A stretch of 64,000 nt of DNA from assembly GCF_036884655.1 (NCBI RefSeq), contig NC_088355.1, forward strand, positions 41,407,001 to 41,471,000, written 5' to 3'. Positions 24,294 to 35,052 of the stretch are shown in pieces. The notes beneath the pieces are model-generated. The model saw only the letters and a list, made by a program, of their open reading frames with translations, did not search any database and was not told the origin of the DNA. This DNA comes from Musa acuminata AAA Group (Eukaryota > Streptophyta > Magnoliopsida > Zingiberales > Musaceae). A program made the translations under genes and the position numbers. The first letter of the stretch is position 1. Every line of letters starts with the position of its first letter.

Positions 24294-26595
24294 ATGGATC
24301 GCCGAATCGTTCCTCCTAGTAGTGACGCCCACGTTTCGCTGCCGATGGAATCTCGGTCGATGTCCGGTGAGATCCACGTGATCCTTGGCCCCATGTTCGC
24401 TGGAAAGACCACCGCTCTCCTCCGCCGGATCCAGATCGAAATGAACAATGGGAGGTTAGTTCCCACAATTTTCGCTGCATTAATCGTCTTGTATCGCTCA
24501 TAATTCCTCTTTTTGTCCCCTTTCGAAGCAGATCCGTGGCGATGATTAAATCCGACAAAGATCACAGGTATGGACTGGATTCTGTAGTGACGCACGATGG
24601 GGTGAAGATGCCATGCTTTGCGGTGTCGGAGCTTTTGTCATTCCGAGATAAATTAGGCGCTGAAGCATACACTAAGGTACATCTCGATTCTGTAGAGAAG
24701 TTTTGCAGTTTTGCCTACTATTCTAGTTGTTGACCCCAATGCACTGTGCATTTCTCTTGTTATGGTTGCAAAATCTGGTGGAGCATTTGTAGAATACTGT
24801 AAATAATATGAGTGTGGCTCAAAGTTTTAAATTGCATCATTTTATTGGCTGAAGTTTCTTCTTTTGAGTATATATAGTCAAATGTGAAGGGATTTGTGAC
24901 ACCCAATTTAATCTCACATAGGAAGTAGGTTATAACTTGGATTAATTTATGAGTGTTTGATGATTATACTATTGTTAATTTCAATTGAAGTATTTAAGTT
25001 AGTGGTTTAACTTTCTGAATATGATTTTCTTGGATTGATAGATGGCTATCATTGTTTCCTTTCTCTAAACGCAAATGCAATTTTTTTGTTACATGTTTCA
25101 GTCATATGTTGATTTTTACATGGTCATAGCTTGAGGTTATATTTTACATTTTTTCTATGTTAATTGATGTCAGGTAGAAAACTTGAGATTATACTGTTAT
25201 AATTTTGTTTTGCCCAAATCATTAGCCAATAACTCGAGATTGTATTATTATATTGAAGTTGAGTCCTTGTCAAGACTAGATTATTGTTGATACTGAGGTT
25301 GAGTCATCGTCAAGGCTTGATTAAATTTGGTACATGAGAGAGTCTTTTGACTCCATCCATGAGTAGCATTTTTTTACTTGAGGCCTCTCATCATGCTGCA
25401 ATAGTACATCTCTGATACAATTTGCTATAATTTTGTTTGATCCAAATTATTGACTAAAATGCTTAAGCTGAGGTTGATGGTAATTGATGTTAGAATTATA
25501 AATCAATATTAATCTTGTCTATTTCCGATATAGAATTAATCAAGGTGTTAATTGATGTTAGGTAGATATTGGCTACTTTTGTGCTACTGATTTCTGTAAA
25601 TTGTTTCATTTAGTGAACATATTCATATCGTGTGAATCTACTGAAGTTCATTTTGGCTAACATGCATACATCTGCTAATCTCTCTTTGGTTCATTTACTT
25701 TCTGTTGTTGACCCATCTAATTATGTAAATCTCTCTTTGCTTCATTTACTGACTTTCTGTTGTTGACCCATCTAATTATGTCATGGGATTTTTGTATTTT
25801 TTTTTACATAAATTATGAGAAAATCCCAAACCCACGTAGACACACCTTGGAGATGATTTTTATTTCATGTTTTCTTTTGAGAATATGAAATCCAAACACT
25901 ACACAAGTTGACTAGGAAGTTAGTAAGGATCATGATCTGGAGTTCAACTGTTTGTACGCATGTTTGAAATGATTAACCGAGCATCTTTGTTACGTCGAGT
26001 TCTATTTCTGATGCTGCATTCTGGTAGTTGGATGTGATAGGAATTGATGAAGCGCAATTCTTCGAAGACCTTTACGACTTCTGCTGCAATGCAGCAGATT
26101 GCGATGGGAAGACTGTTGTCGTTGCAGGTCTGGATGGCGACTACTTAAGGTGATTAATGAACTCGTTTATCAGTACTGTTCAGTGCAGGTCTGGATGGCG
26201 ACTACTTAAGGTGATTAATGTACTCGTTTATCAGTACTGTTCAGTGCAGTTCTCAGGTCTGGATGCAAATAGACCCTTTTGTATGTGCTTCCGATCTGGA
26301 TCCCAACCATTTATTTTGGATGTTAATGCATGTTAATTCGGCTAAATTCTTCTATAATGCTTCATCCTCTGACGAAGGTAGAAAAATCAACTTTGACAGG
26401 AAGAGATTTGGTTCGGTGCTTGATGTTGTTCCACTAGCTGACTCGGTGATGAAGCTCACGGCACGGTGTGAGATTTGTGGTAGGCGTGCTTCCTTTACCC
26501 TGAGGAAGACTAATGAAACGCAAACCGAGCTCATTGGTGGTGCTGATGTTTACATGCCTGTCTGTAGACAACACTATGTGGACGGAGGTTGTTGA
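24294..26595 (+). CDS. Thymidine kinase (TK1 type), C-terminus altered
   Basis: Phosphorylates thymidine for the nucleotide salvage pathway. Exons 24294-24454, 24532-24676, 26028-26149 and 26400-26595 join to 207 residues. The P-loop is GPMFAGKTT (32-40), the Walker B-like motif is IGIDEAQFF (107-114), and the zinc ligands are C166/C169 (CEICGRR) and C198/H201 (VCRQH). [10 protein letters not shown] is the conserved lasso region. It resembles plant TK1a more than the organellar form. The frame stays open upstream to an ATG at 24093, which would add a Ser/Arg-rich, transit-peptide-like extension, but that ATG lies before the TATA box. The protein stops at HYVDGGC, shorter than relatives. A 61-bp duplication repeats the end of exon 3 with its donor. 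The core looks usable; the gene may be functional or in early decay. Confidence 0.85.
26124..26245 (+). repeat. 61-bp tandem duplication across a splice donor
   Basis: The unit beginning GCAGGTCTGGATGGCGACTA occurs at 26124 and again at 26185, with one base difference seen (ATGAAC versus ATGTAC), and a third partial start follows near 26246. It contains the last 26 bases of thymidine kinase exon 3 and the GTGATT donor, so there are two identical donor contexts. Confidence 0.92.
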
Positions 26596-27650
26596 TTAAA
26601 GCTTCAAGGACTTGCATCGACTATCCTGATGAGTTCAACAGGGGTTTGAAGTCCGAAATAACTCATTTACATTGTTACACTTGATCATTCGGTATACTTA
26701 GAATCCTTCTGTTTGTTTCCTGTCCTATCAGTGACTGCTAAATTTCCATACATATATATATATTTTTATGAGGTGTGGTGATTGCTGTATTACAAAGTAT
26801 GCAGAGTTGAATTATCGTGGTTGTTTCTTTACTAAAATTATTATGGCTGGCATCTCAAACTGCTGTCAACTCGCCAAGGCATCAAACCCCAAATCATGCC
26901 ATGCTAATGGAGCGTGCAATGAAGCAATATCAAACTGGAAGGTGAACTGAATGCTTAAAAATATGCAGCACCTTCCGCTGAATAGCTTCAGGTGGTCTAA
27001 TAATCATGGCCGCCTGAAGTTTACATGTATACTCGATCATTATTTTTTGATTTGTTCTCTACTTAAGAAGTTTACATATTTATTAATATTTAAGTTCAAG
27101 TTAATAATAAAATACTGATTAGATTATTATAAAATTAATTTTAATATTTATTTATTTTGATATAGGATTAAATCGAGATGTTATCATTATAATTACGAAC
27201 GACATCTTAAACAAGCTGTTAATCGGAGGACGTGACAGTCGTTACCTAAATGCAGAGCTACAGGTGTCACTAAGCCTTTACCATTCGTGCTAATTGATCC
27301 CTGCTTCAGATGATATCATACTCATCACGTGCAAACTGCGTGATATAACCCCCATAGGGGCATAGTAGTCATTTCAGAATTAGAACAACAACGGGGAAAC
27401 AAGCCGACAATTTCGAACAACCCAATAGAGGCATTTTGATCAGTTAACAAAGATTATTATTTTATTAATAAATTTATTATTAATATTTTTAAATTATTTT
27501 TTACAAATAAATATAAAATATTAAGGCTCTGACGAGCATTAAATTTACTGAAATGCCTCTACAACTACCTTCCGATACAACGCATCCCTCTCTCTTCGGC
27601 TTCGCTCATGCTCTGCGACTCCCTTCTTCGTCTCCCATTTGGATTCAGAA
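26596..27650. other. 3' flank of thymidine kinase; intergenic
   Basis: 26595-26685 reads [15 protein letters not shown] in a frame other than the kinase's and looks like its displaced C-terminal tail. The rest is AT-rich with no gene; a GC-rich leader of the WRKY copy begins near 27550. Confidence 0.45.
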
Positions 27651-30600
27651 ATGGTGGGGATTCCGGAGCCTGCAGCCGGACATATCGGCAGCGGAGTAAC
27701 TGACGGCGGTCCACCAGCACTCAGCTGCGGTTCGAGGGCTGCCGCTCCTGTAGCAGTGGCGGGGAGGAGGATACGCCCTGGAGAGACCGAAGGCCGGATA
27801 GCCCCTCGCCGGAGCGAACGGCGCTAGGTATAAGTCGATGTCGCCGGCTCAACTCCGGATCGCGCGGCGCCGTGCTTTACGATACACCCTGGGTTTAGCC
27901 CCCCCGCTCTCCTCGAATCCCCCATCCTCACCAACACGAAGGTGGGTGATCTCTGTACTTGCTTCATTTCGTCTTGTCTGCATGTGCTGTTCGAATCTCG
28001 CGTCTTCTTCGATGACGTTGGTATTTGGACACGAAATAAAGTTGCTTTTCTTACGAACTTCTCAGTTCGTGATCTTTTTGCTTGGCAGGATGAAAGATCT
28101 TTTTATTAGGTTATATAATTTTTCTTCCTCTAGTGTACAAGAAAAAGGTTTTCACTAATCATCTAAATATTCTTCATTCGTGGATTGACTATTGTTCTGA
28201 CGTCTGCAGTGTGAGCATTCATAAGAATCTAATCTTTCACTATCATGTGCTCTGAATTGATGTGCGTTTCGTAATTCGATCTTTAATAGCTTAAGTTCTA
28301 CGAAGTTTTATAGTTTATCTTTTTCATTCGTGAGTGTGCTTTTTTTATCTTCTGAAATTTATCCAGTGCGAGCAAGGTCGGTAGAACCGTATTGTCCATG
28401 GCCTTTAAATAGATTGTTATTCTCACTTTGTTCTGTTATGTTTCTTCACCTTTATGTCGTTATATGTGACATGAAATTATCAAAACACTTGCTTTGGTAT
28501 TGACTTTGATTGGGAATTTCTCTTACTTTAAAAAGCATTCACGTTGACCCTATTCTGATGGACTTGTGGACCAGCACCCATCTTTGTGTGTGTCAGTCGT
28601 TTCAGCTTGGTTCATTAAGCTTTTCTGTATGGGGATTCATTCTTATTCAGAGCTGGAGCATCAGAATATATGTGCTACTTCTAAAACTTCCACTTGAAGA
28701 TGAATGGAAAGCAGTAATTTGGACACTTACTCTCGTGCGGTTTTTACAGGTACTTAATAGAAATTAATTTTCAGTTTTAGGTGACTGAATGATGCAGTTT
28801 TAGGTTGATTTTACTTGAGCAAAAGAAAATTCAGAATAACATCATAACAAAGGTATATATGATTATTACGTTTAAAATTCTCAGTGCTTCTTTTCGCTGT
28901 CTATAATCCGGATGCAAATTTTCTATCTTGAAAATGGATTTGGCTGCTTTATATATGAAAGGAATCTGCTAGGTTGATTTGAGGTGATGTATACAACTAG
29001 CAATATGGTATACTGCCAGTTCCCTTGCTTAGATAGCTTCTCAATAATGGACCATTAGTACCTAGTAATCATTTAGTGTTTCCTTGTGAAAATCTTGGTT
29101 TTTATTTTAGGAAGAACAAGGTGGATGCTTCCTGATCATTCATCCTGCAGAACATGGATTGTCAGGAGAGTTATACAATGACATGTAGCTTGCATCTTTT
29201 GCTGTTTTTAATAATAGCTTCATATACATAGACTTTAACATTGAGATTAGAACAATAGAATTTTTACTTGTACTTTTAGCATTCTTTGGTGCAGGTTCAG
29301 CCTTCTCCAACTACTGGAACCCTCAATATGTCCTCTGCCATGGATAAAACTATTTGTTCAGACACCTTATCTTCTCAAAGGCATACTTCTGATGTCAGTG
29401 CATATGATGGAAGGAATCCTGAAGATTTTCAGTTCAAACCTCAAGTTGGAGCATCTTATAGTCTAGGCCTATCTTCATTAAGACCTATGGTAATTTCCAA
29501 TCTAGTTTTGAGTATATTGATGATTCATGATGGTGCTGTTTATTCTTTAGTCACTATTCTCACTGTATCCATATGTAAATAACTTCCTGTGAAATGTGAG
29601 TGCCAGTCTGAGATAGGTAACAATATGACCATGTTTTCTGGAGGCCACTCAGAGCAGGTAATCGCAAAATAAAATCAAAATTTAGCTTGATTGAAATAAA
29701 ATATCCTCACAGCTTAAATAAATAGAAATACAGATATGTAAAAAGGGTAGGCAAATTGTTGGAATAAAATAGAAGAGATTAAGATACAATTTACTTTCCA
29801 ACTAGAGAATGCTTTAATTTGGTCTTTTGTTGCATCAACAAACACTCACCATTAAATAGCTCCTCCTAGTATGATCTGCTTAATGGGGTGATGCTGTTTT
29901 GTAGAATCAAGTTGATTCAGTCAGGGCCAGCAAATACCAACGTGTTTACGGAAAAGTTGAAAATTGTAACTCTAATCAAACCATTACTTTTACATCTACC
30001 AATATAGCCTGAGAATAAATGAATAAAACGGGAGTTTGGTAGTTGAATTATGCAAATACTAGACTAATGAGAAAATTATTTGAACAGAATTCTAATTTTA
30101 ATATCTTTTTTTTGACTTTTCCAAGCAAATAATGTGGCTTTGTCCAAGTACCAAAAATAATCAGGTTGGCTTATGGTCTATCAGGGATTCAGATCCATAT
30201 TTTCATTCTACATTTTTGTTAAGAAGGTTCCTGGGTATGCTTAATTGACCTCTTCATGGAAACTGTTCCTTAGCCATCTTTTATGGAGTCATTTATGGTT
30301 TTGAAGGTTTAATTGAAGAACTGTGATCTGTAACTCTGACCTGTGAATTTCCTACGTTGTAATATGCTGGTAATCGATATGGATTTTGCATTTTCCAGAT
30401 ACCTTATTTTCTCATTGAAAGGACTAGCTTTAATCAATGCATATGAACCTGTCTACATTTTACTATGATTATTAGTCACATTGCCTGTAGTATATTAAAC
30501 AGTTTATTGCAGGTTTCTGCAGGCTTGATCAAAAAAGAGCATGAGCCTTCTATGCAGAGTCAAAATCAATCTCAAGGTCAGAACCTGGTTGCGTCTGAAA

Positions 30601-32472
30601 ATGAATCAATTCTATCAGAATCTGTTCCGAATTCAGCTATTGAAGTAACCAATTTGAGAGTTTATGTGCCAGCTGAAGCAGCTTCTGGTGAATTACAGCC
30701 GACAAAATTGTCAGTGCAAAACACACGGATGTTTCAGTCTGATCCAAGTGAACCTATATCATCCAAGTATACTTGAAAAATCTGCAGAAGATGGTTATAA
30801 CTGGAGAAAGTATGGGCACAAGCATGTCAAAGGTAGTGAATATCCTCGGAGCTATTACAAATGCACACATCCTACTTGTGAAATGAAGAAACAAATGGAA
30901 TGTTCTCATGATGGACTGGTCACTGGAATCATCTATAAAGGTCATCATGATCATCCTAAGCCCCAATCTAGTCGTCGTTTAGCAGCTGGTACAATGCTCT
31001 CCTGCCATGAAGAGGAAAAAACCGATAAATTGTCTTCTTTAATGAGTGTTGAAGGTAAGGGAGCCAATGAGTGGATAAGTTCTACCATTTGACAGTTTTT
31101 ACTTTATTCTTCTTTTATATTGGAACCTTAAATTTCCAGATGAGTCAACTAATGCACCTGACCACACGTATCATCAGATTGATCCAAACAGTATTACTGA
31201 GTCTCCTTAAACTGGTGGAGGGCAATCCAATGATTGTGATGAGGTCGCTGTAGATGGTAATTTGGAGTCCAAACGCAGGTGCCCTCTTCTATTTCGTGAT
31301 TAAGGTTGACATATAAGAGGCAATTGTATTAAGTAATTGCTTGATCTGGCAATACCTCTAATCAGGAAAATGGAAATTGCTAACAAAAATTCTGCTTTGA
31401 TTGGCAAAATGGACCAGGAGCCTCGTGTTGTTGTGCAAACACTGAGTCAAGTTGATATCTTGGATGATGGGTATCGTTGGTGGAAGTATGGGCAGAAAAT
31501 AGTTAAAGGGGATCCTAAACCAAGGTGAGGTTCATCTTGAAAACATAAATTTTGTTTTGTTTTCTTGACTACTGATAATACTTCTTTTCTTATCTACATT
31601 TGTTTCACTTTGCAAGTGGCCCTTTGGCAATAGTTCAAGATAAAAAAGAAAGCTATTATAGTTGGCAACTTTGTGTTCTTTTTTCTATTTCTTTTGTGTT
31701 TATCCAGTTTCCTGCTGATTTTTTTTTTTTTTTTGGTTTATCTAGCCCCTGCTAATCAGACATAAACCAAATTCTTAAGAGCATATTATGATTCTTCTGA
31801 TCTATATGCTAATATGTTATATGCTATATATACCATAGTAGCATTTATCTAGATTGTCATTCGTATTAATGCTAGATCTTTACTTTTCAGGTTATATACA
31901 CTAGTCACCTGGTACTTGAACAAGTCAATATGTTCTGTTCTTTGTTTTATGAAATTCTATCTTTTACCAATGTGTTTAACTTGTCCAGGGCAAGTTGCTA
32001 GGATTGCTTTGCTTCTAAAAGATCTCTAGAATTTTACCTCTATTTCTTATTGACTTATAGGAGTTACTATAAGCGCACCAATGCCGGCTGTCCTGTAAGA
32101 AAACATGTCGAGAGGGCATCACATGATCCGAAAGCAGTAATTACGAATGGTAAGCATAATCATGATGTACCAGCTGCAAAGACTATTAGCCATGAGGCAT
32201 CTGCATCAGTGGTGACAGATGCTGATGGTTCTCTGAGAATCCATGCTACAGCAGCTCTCACTGGTACAATGACTACGACACCCTTTTCTCACCCACTCAC
32301 CCAAACGAAGAGCAACACGATCAGCCTTGACCTTGGTGTTGGCATCAGCACCAGTCAAAGCGATGCCACAAATGGAAGTCAGCAGCTTTTGGGAACAGAC
32401 CAGATTCATCAGCACCATCAAGCACAATTTGTTGGTTCCGGTAAGCTGGTGATTCAAGCAACTCCATTGTAA
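27651..32472 (+). pseudogene. Group I WRKY transcription factor pseudogene
   Basis: Group I WRKY proteins bind W-box DNA through two WRKY domains. Exon-like pieces: 27651-27941, 29295-29489, 29607-29657, 30513-31054, about 31140-31279, 31366-31524 and 32061-32472. Pieces match the family: GARYKSMSPAQL and GFSPPALLESPILTN in different frames of exon 1, QPSPTTGTL, N-terminal domain [20 protein letters not shown] with CX4C and HxH, then REPRVVVQTL-like EPRVVVQTLSQVDILDDGYR and a C-terminal domain WWKYGQK. Lesions: a frameshift in exon 1, a frameshift near 30765 just before the first WRKY domain, and an in-frame TAA at about 31208. The second domain has WWKYGQK for [16 protein letters not shown] in which the first zinc cysteine is replaced by Arg, and VITNGKHNH, two residues short. 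Still spliced-gene structured, so a duplicated gene, not a retrocopy. Confidence 0.87.
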
Positions 32473-33944
32473 AAAATCTATGGAAGTTCACGCACTAGAA
32501 TATCTTATACAACCCCAGGAAATTTATTGATGGGTCGATGAGGACTTCATGCAATTCAAGATATCCTTATGTCTCATAACAGAACAAAGATCGGATGTTA
32601 TTTACCTGTGAACCATTTTCCACGACATCTTTATTTGCCTCATGTGAGCCACATTGCTACATCCTGCAAGTATACGCCATTAGATCTTCCTCCAAGCATT
32701 AGTAAGCAGTTACATTTGTGGTCTGATCATGTAAGCCCATGATTCAATATGTATTATTATTATTATTTTCTCTCGAAGGCTGTTCATTATAATCTTATTA
32801 TGGACGTTCTTCTGATCTCGTTATTCCGAGTTGTATCTACTTCATAGGAACTCGATATCGGTTACTTTGTGCCAACCAGATTTTTGATGAAAATGGATTG
32901 TTGTCTGCATGCTTTTCAGAGATGGTTTGAACATATAAATTTCTTCTTTCAAATTTAATAAGAGCAAATGTTAGAGTTGAACTCTTTAATCTCAAACCTT
33001 TGGGTGAGATGCCACAATCCCTAGCTTTTCCAAGCATCATAATTTGTCAAAGGCTTTCTCCAATGATCTTGAGGTCTCTCCTCATTTATCTCATGAGATG
33101 TTTCTCTTGCTTGTCATCTCTGGTTTGAATTGCTTCCTTGGTTATATCTGAATTCTGAACCACAAGACAATCCCTCGGATGTTTGTTTCAGCCTTTCATG
33201 AACTTTGCTCTCATTCCATATTCTAGCACATGGATTATCCTTCATTGCATCGTTCCTCCCATACATTAATCTCAGTATCTTTTACGTTGATATCATATTA
33301 AATTTTTAATCAATGTATGTAAAAGTTTGAAGTATGTAGCTGAAATATGATTCTTTAGCTGACTACAAGCTAATATATTATCACATACTATCTTGCATCG
33401 ATGCAAGATTGCAAAAGGCGAAGATGGATTAGGATCTGAGTTGATAAACCATTTTGTATGTGTCTCAGTACACAGTCACTCCACATGGGAGAAATAAATT
33501 AAGATGGTCACCACGTTGCCACCACCATCAATATGATTTAAAGCCACCTTAACACCACTTTCCATGTCACATTGTGGTATAATAATCCCAATTGGATGTG
33601 ACCTGCAGCAAGTCAAAGCAGTCCAATTTTCAAGTTCATTTTCTTCATTTATTTTACCTAATTATAGGTATATTATTCTCTTCCTAATTTGCAATATTAT
33701 TTCCTTCATTCTCTTATGACTCGTATAATAGAAAACTAATATTAGCAGTCTATCATACCATCTAAGTTAATGGAGCGTGGGGAATCTATGAATAGTAGAT
33801 TGGTCACAGAAGGCAACCCCTCAATTCCTCATTTCACGTCTAGATTTTGTGAATATACGCTTACCATGTAAATTAGATTTATACGCGTAGAATATTGTTA
33901 TTTTAAGAAACAGGTGGCGTATTTACTTGCCATGGTACGGGGAA
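32473..33944. other. Intergenic; no gene
   Basis: AT-rich, with a short (ATT) run near 32753-32766. Small frames are not protein-like. The last part is the upstream region of the first CCCH gene. Confidence 0.5.
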
Positions 33945-33951
33945 TATAAAT
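33944..33951 (+). promoter_or_regulatory. Candidate TATA box of the first CCCH gene
   Basis: ATATAAAT lies before a leader exon that probably ends at 34085 (GTGAGT donor) and resumes at 35043, ten bases before the ATG. About 950 bases of leader intron are implied. Confidence 0.4.
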
Positions 33952-35052
33952 TCTGGTGATTGGCTGCCTTCACCTCGAGTCGGCATAAGGTTTTCTTTTC
34001 CGGCGCTCTGACTGTTCTCTGACTCCTCGTTATTCCTCTAGTTTTGCTGCAGCACAAGGATTTGGCTGGCTTTACGTGCAATCGGGTGAGTAAGCTTTGT
34101 TCTTCTATTTGTTCGCAAAAGTGGAACTTTTGGGTTGTGGGTTTAGTTGATTGCTGTTGGTTTTGTCCAAGTTGGTGTTAGCAAATTGATTTCTATGCCA
34201 TATTTTGGGCAAAGGTGGGATTTTTATCTTTGGCTCATCTTTTATATTGACAGATGTCGTGGATGTGTTTCCTCTTGAAGGGGATTTCTGATTGCAGTTA
34301 CCGGGGTGGGAGTTGGTCATCTGCAGATTCCCTTGTCTTCCACCTCTCTCGTGTTTCTTCCCTTTGCTGTAGAGTTTGGGGGGAAAAAAGAGTTCTTGTT
34401 TGCTGCTATTCTTGACTGAAATGAAGATGTTTATTCTGTTGAGAGTCGTAACATAAATCTTGACCTGATAAATAGGTGGAAGTATATAAATCATGGAGTT
34501 GTCTGTCGAAAGAGAGATAGATGCTTCCACCTTTTAGATCCTTTTGCATCAATTTCTATTTGTGTAAGCTGCGGTTCACCACTTGTTGCCTTCTATTTTA
34601 GCTTTGGGACTGTTCCCATGGTTGCAATAAGATGCTTATCGAGTGCAAATCTTGGGTTTTAGTGCTCTTTACAAGTTAAATTTCAAAGGAAAAATGAAAA
34701 CCTGCATTTTGGTGGTGAATGACTGCCTTCTTTTCCCTGCATCCTTCTCGAGTTCTACTTTTTCTTTTAACTGTAGATGGTGATGATTGTGGTATTATTA
34801 AAGCTCTCTTTTACAGAAATATTGCTTTCTTTACCAGATCTGTTGATTTCCAGTGTTAGCACATTGCACATTTAGTTTTAGTGCTCTGTGTTTTTAAGAG
34901 AGAGTGATGTTTCATAACAATAGCATCTTTTTATCATGGAGTTGTTCTTCATAAAAACTGTTCCTGCTTCCCATTTGTGTTAATTGTATCCGAACTATTT
35001 GTGTATCCTACTGATGCTCTTCTCTGAATTATGCTGCGACAGGAATTTGGAG

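Noticed and set aside
24080..24595. 171-codon minus-strand frame
   Set aside because: Basic, low-complexity antisense of the thymidine kinase leader and exon 1; no domain.
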